Positions 1 to 5,349 of a DNA stretch of 5,667 nt are shown here, piece after piece; within the stretch, counting starts at the first letter, position 1; every line of letters starts with the position of its first letter. The notes beneath the pieces are model-generated. The model did no database searches. It was not told where the DNA came from and was given only the letters and a program-made list of their open reading frames with translations. The translations under genes and the position numbers were made by a program. The stretch comes from Candidatus Eiseniibacteriota bacterium (lineage in GTDB: Bacteria > JAFGKV01): positions 1 to 5,667 of the forward strand of contig JALOPK010000225.1 in the NCBI GenBank assembly GCA_025453925.1, given 5' to 3'.

Positions 1-126
1 ATCCCTGGTTCGAACGTGGGCCTGGGGAGCGATGATACGCTGTTCTCCCTCATCGATGGCTACGTCGCAACAGAACGCCAGGGTCGCACTCGCAAGCGGG
101 TGAGCGTCTACCCCGAACGCGTGTAG
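1..126 (+). CDS. rpmA: 50S ribosomal protein L27, C-terminal half (5' end outside window)
   Basis: Frame 1 is open from the first base to the TAG at 124-126 and gives 41 residues. They contain the L27 core: [19 protein letters not shown], followed by a basic [10 protein letters not shown] end, matching the family pattern of (P/A)G-x-NVG-x-G-x-D-x-TLFA-x-x-DG and a C-terminal K/R-rich VSVYP-like strand. L27 is a small (about 85 residue) protein of the large ribosomal subunit near the peptidyl transferase centre, so roughly half is present. The N-terminal part lies upstream. In most bacteria the order is rplU-rpmA-obgE; here the next gene, 19 bases on, is kdsB, so obgE is displaced or absent from this position. 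Identification is strong despite the short length because the motif run is nearly uninterrupted. Confidence 0.93.
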   Translation: MPGSNVGLGSDDTLFSLIDGYVATERQGRTRKRVSVYPERV

Positions 127-143
127 CTCTTCGGGCTGAAGGG
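127..143 (+). promoter_or_regulatory. Small hairpin covering the kdsB ribosome binding site
   Basis: Immediately after the rpmA stop, CTCTTC (127-132) can pair with GAAGGG (138-143) around a five-base loop GGGCT, giving a six-pair stem with one G-U wobble. The 3' arm is the only purine-rich Shine-Dalgarno-like sequence in front of the kdsB ATG at 146. No T-run follows, so it is not a convincing intrinsic terminator. Inference: it might mask the kdsB start until ribosomes leaving rpmA open it. The stem is short and could be chance. Confidence 0.25.
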
Positions 144-145
144 CC

Positions 146-886
146 ATGGCCCTGGGAGTGATCCCCGCGCGGCTGGGGTCGACGCGCTTTCCCGGCAAAG
201 TCCTGCATCCCCTCGCCGGCAAACCGATGATGCAGTGGGTGTGGGAACGAGCCAGACAATCCACCGCGATCCGCGATCTGGTTATCGCCACTGACTCCGA
301 GGCGGTCCGGCAGGCAGGCGAGGCGTTCGGTGCGCGCGTGGTAATGACCGACGCCCGTCATGAGTCGGGCACCAGCCGTGTCGCCGAGGCTGCCGGCGGT
401 TGCCCGCACAACATCGTGGTGAACATACAGGCCGATGAGCCACTGGTTGACCCTGTGTTGCTGGACCGGCTGGTGCATGCGCTCCGCTCCACTCCGTGGG
501 CCCACGTCGCGACTCCCGCCCTGACGCTTCTGGATCACGACCGGCTCGTGAATCCCAACGTGGTCAAGCTGGTGATGGCGCATGATCACCGTGTCCTGTA
601 CTTCTCCCGGGGCGCCATACCCCACGGCTTCTCGCCACAACCGCGCTTCGGCGCGACGTGGGAGCATCAAGGCATCTATGCCTTCCGACGTTCCGCCCTC
701 GAGGCGTGGATCTCATCCCCTCCCTCGCCGCTAGAAGACGCAGAGCGGCTCGAGCAGCTCCGGCTCATGGATGCCGGAATGGCATTCATCGCCGTGATCG
801 CGAGTGATCCCTCTCCAGGGGTTAACACCATCGAAGACATCCCGCTCGTCGAACAACTTCTCAGGAGGCAATGCCGTGAGCAGTGA
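146..886 (+). CDS. kdsB: 3-deoxy-manno-octulosonate cytidylyltransferase (CMP-Kdo synthetase)
   Basis: Cytosolic enzyme that activates Kdo with CTP to CMP-Kdo, the donor for LPS inner-core assembly. The 246 residues match the usual length of about 250. The N-terminal nucleotide-binding motif IPARLGSTRFPGK spans residues 6-18, with R9, R14 and K18 as expected CTP contacts. Other family landmarks are HESGTSRVAE (72-81), VNIQADEP (92-99, usually QGDEP) with D97 as a metal ligand candidate, NPNVVK (136-141), LYFSR (151-155), GIYAFR (176-181), PSPLE (193-197) and LEQLR (202-206). Near the C terminus SPGVNTIED (223-231) stands where the family has GVDTPED, so the usual metal-site Asp is Asn (N227). 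The ATG at 146 is supported because the conserved fold begins at residue 4; the purine-rich stretch before it is very close to the start. The last 11 bases overlap pyrG, whose product supplies its CTP. Confidence 0.95.
   Translation: MALGVIPARLGSTRFPGKVLHPLAGKPMMQWVWERARQSTAIRDLVIATDSEAVRQAGEAFGARVVMTDARHESGTSRVAEAAGGCPHNIVVNIQADEPLVDPVLLDRLVHALRSTPWAHVATPALTLLDHDRLVNPNVVKLVMAHDHRVLYFSRGAIPHGFSPQPRFGATWEHQGIYAFRRSALEAWISSPPSPLEDAERLEQLRLMDAGMAFIAVIASDPSPGVNTIEDIPLVEQLLRRQCREQ
863..868 (+). promoter_or_regulatory. Shine-Dalgarno site that sets the pyrG start
   Basis: AGGAGG lies within the end of kdsB, seven bases before GTG at 876. This perfect site decides the start: an in-frame ATG at 804 would add 24 residues unlike any CTP synthase N terminus and fully overlapping kdsB. 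The ATG at 871 is out of frame and only two bases from the site. Confidence 0.8.
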
Positions 887-2621
887 GGGTGAATTCCGCA
901 TCATCTCGGTGCTGGGCGGTGTGCTCAGCGGCATCGGAAAGGGTCTTGCCACCGCGTCGATCGCCCGGATTCTCCAGGAGTACGGCTATCGCACCACCGG
1001 GATCAAGATCGATCCCTACATCAACTTCGATGCGGGCACGCTGCGTCCGACCGAGCACGGTGAGGTATGGGTCACCTTCGACGGCGGCGAAATCGACCAG
1101 GATCTCGGCACCTACGAGCGTTTCATCGGCCGGGAGCTGGGCAAGCGGAACAACATCACCACGGGCCAGGTGTACAAGAGCGTCATCGACCGGGAGCGGC
1201 GGGGGGAGTATCTCGGGAAGACCGTGCAGCTCATTCCCCACATACAGGAGGAGATCGTCAACCGGATCCTGGAAGCCGCGCGTGGGTTCGAGTGCGTCCT
1301 CCTGGAGGTCGGGGGAACTATCGGCGATCACGAGAACATCCCGTTTCTGCTCGCGCTCAAACACCTTGAGCGACGGTTTGGACCGAACCGAGTGGTCCAC
1401 GTGCTCCTCACGTACCTGCCGATACCGGGGCACCTTGGTGAGATGAAGACGAAGCCGGCGCAGCAGGCGATTCGCATGCTCTCGGAGACGGGCATCTTCC
1501 CCTCCTTCATCCTATGCCGGGCCGAGCGCGAGGTGGACCAGGTCCGCAAGAACAAGATCGAGACCTATGCGAACATCGATGCCGAAAGCGTCATCAGCGC
1601 GCCGGACGTGCGCCATGTCTATTCATTGCCGTTGCTGTTCGAGCGCGAAGGGCTAGGGCGGAAGCTCCTCGTGAAGCTCGGCCTTCCTCCCCGGAGGGAG
1701 CCGGATTGGGGTCAGTGGCGGGATGCGGTGTACCGCCTTGAGCATCCCCAGCGGTCCTGCCGAGTCGCCATCGTCGGCAAGTACGTCGACTCGGGGAGCT
1801 TCAGCCTCAGTGACAGCTACGTTTCGATAAACCGGGCACTGGAGCATGCGGGCGCGTCCCGGTCGACGAAAGTGGAAGTTCAGTGGGTCGACTCGAAGAC
1901 CTTGGAGCATCACCCGCCGGAGGAGATTCTGGCCCCCTACCACGGGATCATCATCCCCGGAGGCTTCGGGGGAACCGGCATGGAAGGTAAAGTGGAGGCC
2001 ATTCGGTTTGCCAGGGAGAACGGCCTGCCTTTCCTCGGCCTCTGCTATGGGCTCCATCTTGCCATAGTCGAGTTCGCACGGAATGTTCTTGGGCTCGATG
2101 GAGCGGCCACCACCGAGGTGGAACCCCTCTCCCCGCATCCCGTGATCGATCTGCTCCCCGCCCAGAAGGAGAAGCTGAAGGTGGATGGGTACGGCGGAAC
2201 GATGCGTCTGGGCTCCTATGCCGCCCAACTGGACGACGCGTCGGCGGTATGCCGGCTCTATCGGTCGACGGGCCGTCTCGATAGGGATCGGGAGCGGCTG
2301 CTGGAGTGGAAGGAAGATCCCGCCCTTGCCTTCCGGCTGGGCACGGTGGATCTCGATGCCCCTGCCGTACTGGAGCGGCACCGACACCGGTACGAAGTCA
2401 ACGATGCCTACGTGGATCGAATGCGTCAGGGGGGAATGGCCATTTCGGGTTGGCACACCAAAGCCGATGGCCGGGTCCTGGTGGAGTTCATCGAACTCCC
2501 CGGCCACCATTTCTTCATTGCGACCCAGGCCCATCCGGAGTTCCAGTCGCGTCTCGAGGATCCGGCGCCGCTGTTTCTCGGACTGGTTGAGGCCTGCGAA
2601 CGGCGGGCGGGAGCCGCGTGA
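876..2621 (+). CDS. pyrG: CTP synthase (glutamine-hydrolysing), divergent form
   Basis: Converts UTP to CTP using ATP and ammonia from glutamine; here it presumably feeds KdsB. The GTG start at 876 gives 581 residues (Escherichia coli: 545). The synthetase domain covers about 8-275: P-loop GGVLSGIGKG (14-23, K22), KIDPYIN (44-50), HGEVWVT (61-67), D76 and E144 as the expected Mg ligands, and KTKP (191-194). The class I glutamine amidotransferase domain covers about 295-575: VGKY (300-303), oxyanion GGFG (362-365), nucleophile C390, HRHRYEVN (502-509), and H553/E555 completing the triad. Odd points: LCYGLH (389-394) has His where Gln is usual; T367 replaces the Arg equivalent to E. coli R359, implicated in GTP activation; about 31 extra residues lie between GGTMRLG (440-446) and ERHRH (500-504). 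T442 and R444, also linked to GTP response, are kept. Overlaps kdsB by 11 bases and kdsA by 4. Confidence 0.96.
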   Translation: MSSEGEFRIISVLGGVLSGIGKGLATASIARILQEYGYRTTGIKIDPYINFDAGTLRPTEHGEVWVTFDGGEIDQDLGTYERFIGRELGKRNNITTGQVYKSVIDRERRGEYLGKTVQLIPHIQEEIVNRILEAARGFECVLLEVGGTIGDHENIPFLLALKHLERRFGPNRVVHVLLTYLPIPGHLGEMKTKPAQQAIRMLSETGIFPSFILCRAEREVDQVRKNKIETYANIDAESVISAPDVRHVYSLPLLFEREGLGRKLLVKLGLPPRREPDWGQWRDAVYRLEHPQRSCRVAIVGKYVDSGSFSLSDSYVSINRALEHAGASRSTKVEVQWVDSKTLEHHPPEEILAPYHGIIIPGGFGGTGMEGKVEAIRFARENGLPFLGLCYGLHLAIVEFARNVLGLDGAATTEVEPLSPHPVIDLLPAQKEKLKVDGYGGTMRLGSYAAQLDDASAVCRLYRSTGRLDRDRERLLEWKEDPALAFRLGTVDLDAPAVLERHRHRYEVNDAYVDRMRQGGMAISGWHTKADGRVLVEFIELPGHHFFIATQAHPEFQSRLEDPAPLFLGLVEACERRAGAA

Positions 2622-3448
2622 CAGGCAGTTCGGCCGTGAGGATCGGCCCGGTCCCGGTGGGAGGGGGGGCGCTCACCGTCGTCGCGGGTCCCTGCGTCAT
2701 CGAGAGCGAAGAAATGGTTCTCGACACCGCGGGGTTCCTCGCCGATCTGTGCCGGGAGCTCGGCGTGGGGTTCGTTCTCAAGTCCAGCTACATCAAGGCG
2801 AACAGGACAGCCGGCGATTCGTTCCGCGGCCCGGGCATCGATGAGGGCTTGGCGGTCCTTGCCCGGGTGAAGCACCATGTCGGGTGCCCCCTTCTGGTGG
2901 ATGTGCACGAGACGCACGAGGTGCCGGCCGCCGCAGCCGCCGCAGACGCGCTGCAGATACCGGCGTTCCTCTGCCGGCAGACCGCCCTGCTCGAGGCTGC
3001 TGGCCGGTCCGGGCGCCCCGTGAACATCAAGAAGGGTCAATTTCTCGCCCCGGACGACATGGCTTTCGCGGCGCGCAAGGTGGAGCGTGCCGGGGGCGTC
3101 GGCGTGATGCTCACCGAGCGGGGCACCTTTTTCGGCTATCACGATCTGGTCGTCGACATGCGCGGGCTGCTGCGGATGCGCTCCCTGGGCTACCCGGTGC
3201 TGTTCGACGCGACGCACAGCACCCAGAGTCCCGGCGGCCTCACCGGCCGCTCGGGCGGCGATCGCTCACTGGCGGAACCGCTCGCCCGGGCCGCCGCTTC
3301 GCTGGGCGTCGATGGCATCTTCATGGAGGTGCATCCTTCCCCCGACGATGCGAGGAGTGACGCCGCCGCCCAGCTTGATTTCGCGGGTGCCCGCCGGCTC
3401 CTGACCGGGGTGCTCGCAGTGCGGGCGGCCCTTCGGGACCATCCGTGA
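2618..3448 (+). CDS. kdsA: 3-deoxy-8-phosphooctulonate synthase (Kdo-8-P synthase), metal-dependent class
   Basis: Cytosolic TIM-barrel enzyme condensing arabinose-5-phosphate with phosphoenolpyruvate to Kdo-8-phosphate, the first committed step to Kdo. The 276 residues fit the family. Landmarks: AGPCVIES (23-30), LKSSYIKANR (54-63), RGPG (70-73), VDVHE (94-98), IPAFLCRQT (114-122), NIKKGQF (136-142), TERG (166-169), FDATHS (196-201) and FMEVHP (235-240). The metal-dependent class is indicated by C26 (Asn in the E. coli metal-independent enzyme), with H200, E237 and D248 as the remaining expected ligands. Small departures: FGYHDLVVD (172-180) where FGYNNLVVD is common, and SDAAAQL (247-253) where SDGPNSL is common. 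A six-residue alanine run sits at 104-109. Start: GTG at 2618 overlaps the pyrG stop as GTGA, with GGGAG four bases upstream; GTG at 2636 is an in-frame alternative that would remove six non-conserved residues. It overlaps kdsC by 4 bases. Confidence 0.95.
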   Translation: MTGSSAVRIGPVPVGGGALTVVAGPCVIESEEMVLDTAGFLADLCRELGVGFVLKSSYIKANRTAGDSFRGPGIDEGLAVLARVKHHVGCPLLVDVHETHEVPAAAAAADALQIPAFLCRQTALLEAAGRSGRPVNIKKGQFLAPDDMAFAARKVERAGGVGVMLTERGTFFGYHDLVVDMRGLLRMRSLGYPVLFDATHSTQSPGGLTGRSGGDRSLAEPLARAAASLGVDGIFMEVHPSPDDARSDAAAQLDFAGARRLLTGVLAVRAALRDHP

Positions 3449-4002
3449 CCATCGGCGTCCTGGCGCTCGACGTTGACGGCGTCCTTACCGACGGCGGCCT
3501 CTACCTCAGCGGTCTCGGAGAGGAGATGCTGCGGTTCGGGGTTCTCGACGGACTGGGAATCACCCGCTGGCTGCAGACCGGCCGTCTGTGCGTGTGGGTG
3601 AGCGCCCGGTCATCCCCCGCGGCAGCGGTGCGCGCCGAACGACTGGGCGTGAAGCATCTCCTTTTCGGTGTGCACGACAAGGCCTCCGCGCTGGAGTCGT
3701 TTCTCGGTGAACACGGGTACACATGGGCGGATGTCGCCTACATGGGCGACGATCTGGTCGACATGGAGCCCGTGATGCGTGCGGGACTTGGCATCGCCGT
3801 CGCCAACGCCGTCGCCGAGGTGAGGGACGCGGCTCGGTATGTCACCGTGGCATCCGGCGGCGCCGGAGCGGTGAGGGAGGTAGTGGACATGCTGCTGGGA
3901 TCTGACACAAGGCCCTTCCATGAGACTACGCAAGAGGCTGACGCGGGGAGCCGCGGCTCGTGCCGTACGCCTGCTGGCCGCCATCGCTCGCGGACTCCCT
4001 GA
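3445..4002 (+). CDS. kdsC: 3-deoxy-manno-octulosonate-8-phosphatase (HAD superfamily)
   Basis: Hydrolyses Kdo-8-phosphate to Kdo and phosphate, between KdsA and KdsB in the pathway. HAD motifs in order: DVDGVLTDG (9-17) with nucleophile D9 and acid/base D11; SARSS (53-57) as motif II, where (T/S)GRSS is usual; K79 in HDKA; and GDDLVDM (101-107) with metal-binding D102/D103. The C-terminal SGGAGAVREV (137-146) is the KdsC-type tail signature. There is no cap domain, as expected for this tetrameric subclass. The conserved protein ends near residue 155. Residues 159-185 (Arg, Ser, Thr, Gly-rich) are read in another frame over the start of the acyltransferase gene and look non-homologous, giving an 83-base overlap. 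The GTG start at 3445 forms a GTGA overlap with the kdsA stop; GGGA at 3435-3438 is a weak ribosome binding site. Confidence 0.93.
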   Translation: MTIGVLALDVDGVLTDGGLYLSGLGEEMLRFGVLDGLGITRWLQTGRLCVWVSARSSPAAAVRAERLGVKHLLFGVHDKASALESFLGEHGYTWADVAYMGDDLVDMEPVMRAGLGIAVANAVAEVRDAARYVTVASGGAGAVREVVDMLLGSDTRPFHETTQEADAGSRGSCRTPAGRHRSRTP

Positions 4003-4822
4003 CCGTTCGATCCAACACGTGGGGCACGCGGTGGGAGACATCGGACGGCGTTGTGCGCCATCACTGGCCGCCCGCGCATGCCGCAACATCGGGCGGGTCT
4101 TCCCCGACTGGTCGGACGAACGGCGCCGACAGGTAGCCCGAGGCGTGTTCCGGCATCTGGGGGTGAGCGTGCTGGAGGCCGCCAGGCTCCCTCGCCTCGT
4201 AGCGGACCGGAGGATGCCCCGGCTCACGGTCCTCGGCATCGAGACCCTTGACGCCGCCTGCCGGCGCGGCGGAGGCGTCGTCGTTGCTACGGCGCATTTG
4301 GGGAACTGGGAAGTGCTGGCCGCGTGCTTCGCCGACATGGGATACCCGGTCCATGTTGTCGCGCGGCGTCACTCGAACCCGAGCATCGATGCGTTCATTG
4401 CCGATCTCAGGGAAGGATATGGCGTCAAGGTGCTGGACCGCGACAGGGACGTGAAGGGCATGCTCCGGGCGCTCCGCGACGGGGGAATCGTCGCGCTGCT
4501 GGTGGATCAGGATACCCGGGTGCAGGGGACCATGCTGCCGTTCATGGGGCTGCCGGCGTACACCCCGTTAGGTCACGCCCGCCTGGCGCTCCGCACCGGA
4601 GCGGCACTCGTCGTGCTCACGATCACTCGGGATGCGGGCGGGCATCACACCGTCCGGGTGTGGGAGGAGGTAGCGCCGGATCTGTCGCTCTCCTCGGAGG
4701 CCCGGGTCGAGGCGATGGCGCGGCGCTGCAATCAGATTCTGGGCGAGGCCATCGCCGCCGCACCCGAGCAATGGGTGTGGTTCCATCGGCGCTGGCGCGC
4801 TTCTGCGGAGGCCGTGCAGTGA
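3920..4822 (+). CDS. Lipid A biosynthesis late acyltransferase (LpxL/HtrB family)
   Basis: Inner-membrane-associated enzyme predicted to transfer a secondary acyl chain from acyl-ACP to the Kdo-lipid A precursor. The 300 residues match the family (about 300). The N terminus is basic and amphipathic (1-60), and FPDWSDERRRQVARGVFRHL (61-80) matches the conserved FP-(E/D)-x-s-x-x-x-R FRH region. The catalytic H-x4-E motif is HLGNWE (126-131; H126, E131). Then come VARRHSNP (147-154), LLVDQD (193-198), the small-aromatic PFMGLPAYTPLG stretch (207-218), LALRTGAALV (222-231), and the C-terminal PEQWVWFHRRW (282-292). The ATG at 3920 has AAGG seven bases upstream (3909-3912), and family similarity starts right there, so the start is favoured despite lying 83 bases inside kdsC. 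LpxL, LpxM and LpxP members cannot be told apart from sequence alone, and acyl chain length is not predictable, so no symbol is given. Confidence 0.9.
   Translation: MRLRKRLTRGAAARAVRLLAAIARGLPDRSIQHVGHAVGDIGRRCAPSLAARACRNIGRVFPDWSDERRRQVARGVFRHLGVSVLEAARLPRLVADRRMPRLTVLGIETLDAACRRGGGVVVATAHLGNWEVLAACFADMGYPVHVVARRHSNPSIDAFIADLREGYGVKVLDRDRDVKGMLRALRDGGIVALLVDQDTRVQGTMLPFMGLPAYTPLGHARLALRTGAALVVLTITRDAGGHHTVRVWEEVAPDLSLSSEARVEAMARRCNQILGEAIAAAPEQWVWFHRRWRASAEAVQ
4807..4811 (+). promoter_or_regulatory. Shine-Dalgarno site that sets the lptC start
   Basis: GGAGG lies seven bases before GTG at 4819 and inside the end of the acyltransferase gene. It supports the short GTG start that exposes a lipoprotein signal peptide. 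The frame is open much further upstream (ATG at 4324), but that extension only reads the acyltransferase in another frame. Confidence 0.75.
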
Positions 4823-5349
4823 GGTGCGCATTCACTGCAGCAGTCGCCGCGCTGCTGGTCGGCTGTAATCCCACCGTTTCGAATCCTCCCCGGCCCGGCC
4901 AGGAGGTCCCCGCGCAGGAGATCGATGACTTCAGCTTCACGGAGACCAGGCTCGGCGTGCCGAGGTGGACCCTCCATGCCAAGACCCTCAGCGACTTCCG
5001 GGCCAAGGAGTACGCGGTGGTGGGCGGGGTACTGGTGGACTTCTTTCAGCTTGAAGAGGAATCCCTCGTGACCACGAGCACACTGCGCGCGGACAGCGGC
5101 GAGTTTCGCCGCAGCACCAGAGACATGAGGGTGTGGGGGGACGTAGTCATTCACAATCGCGAAGGAACTGAACTGTACACCGGATGGTTGCGCTGGACGG
5201 AGCGGACGGGGCGCATCACCACTCTGGACACGGTGCTGGTGCAGCGTGGAGTCAGCACCATGCGAGGCACGGGTCTGGAGAGCGATCCCGAGTTACGGGA
5301 CGTCAGGATACTGGCCGACGTGACGGGCAACCTGCCGGGGAGGAAATAG
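4819..5349 (+). CDS. lptC: LPS export system protein LptC, predicted lipoprotein
   Basis: The frame from GTG 4819 gives 176 residues. A short signal peptide (one basic residue R2, hydrophobic 4-14) ends in lipobox LVGC (13-16), so signal peptidase II should cleave before C16 and leave a diacylated Cys followed by N17. After a Pro-rich linker (18-33), residues 34-170 form a beta-rich LptC domain: FTETRLGVPRWTLHA (40-54), VGGVLVDFF (68-76), STLRADSGEF (87-96), VWGDVVI (105-111), and ELYTGWLRWTERTGRITT (118-135) ending in GTGLESD (150-156). This is the beta-jellyroll pattern of the LptC/LptA family. The known role is to receive LPS from the LptB2FG transporter and pass it to LptA. Escherichia coli LptC is held by a transmembrane helix; a lipid anchor is the difference here. 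The start overlaps the acyltransferase stop as GTGA, and lptB begins on the very next base after its stop. Assignment rests on pattern and position. Confidence 0.85.
   Translation: MRCAFTAAVAALLVGCNPTVSNPPRPGQEVPAQEIDDFSFTETRLGVPRWTLHAKTLSDFRAKEYAVVGGVLVDFFQLEEESLVTTSTLRADSGEFRRSTRDMRVWGDVVIHNREGTELYTGWLRWTERTGRITTLDTVLVQRGVSTMRGTGLESDPELRDVRILADVTGNLPGRK
5339..5343 (+). promoter_or_regulatory. Shine-Dalgarno site of lptB
   Basis: GGAGG within a longer GGGGAGGAAA run lies six bases before the lptB ATG at 5350, overlapping the last codons of lptC. It is one of the three strongest ribosome binding sites in the window, with those of pyrG and lptC. Confidence 0.75.

Noticed and set aside
127-145. 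Intrinsic terminator after rpmA
   Set aside because: The short stem is followed by CC and the kdsB ATG with no T-run, so termination is unlikely.
50-670. 206-codon open frame on the minus strand opposite kdsB
   Set aside because: It lies antisense to a well-supported kdsB, has no recognisable domain and a composition typical of reverse-complement GC-rich coding DNA.
804-875. Extended pyrG start at ATG 804
   Set aside because: The extra 24 residues lie inside kdsB, have no CTP synthase similarity, and the ideal Shine-Dalgarno site points to GTG 876.
871-879. Two-codon mini-frame ATG CCG TGA between the pyrG Shine-Dalgarno site and its GTG
   Set aside because: Only two bases from AGGAGG, too close for normal initiation; likely a chance feature of the overlap.
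1653-2534. 293-codon open frame on the minus strand opposite pyrG
   Set aside because: Long only because of high GC and few stops; the plus-strand frame carries complete CTP synthase motifs throughout.
2926-2945. GCC/GCA-rich near-repeat
   Set aside because: It encodes the six-alanine run of KdsA (residues 104-109) and is explained by coding; no tandem array.
2426-3217. 263-codon minus-strand frame spanning the pyrG/kdsA junction
   Set aside because: It crosses two strongly identified plus-strand genes and shows no family motif.
3610-4338. 242-codon minus-strand frame opposite kdsC and the acyltransferase
   Set aside because: Low-complexity Arg/Ser/Thr/Ala-rich translation, opposite two identified genes.
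4324-4818. Extended lptC start at ATG 4324
   Set aside because: That stretch is the acyltransferase read in another frame; the GTG at 4819 has a good ribosome binding site and yields a lipoprotein signal peptide.
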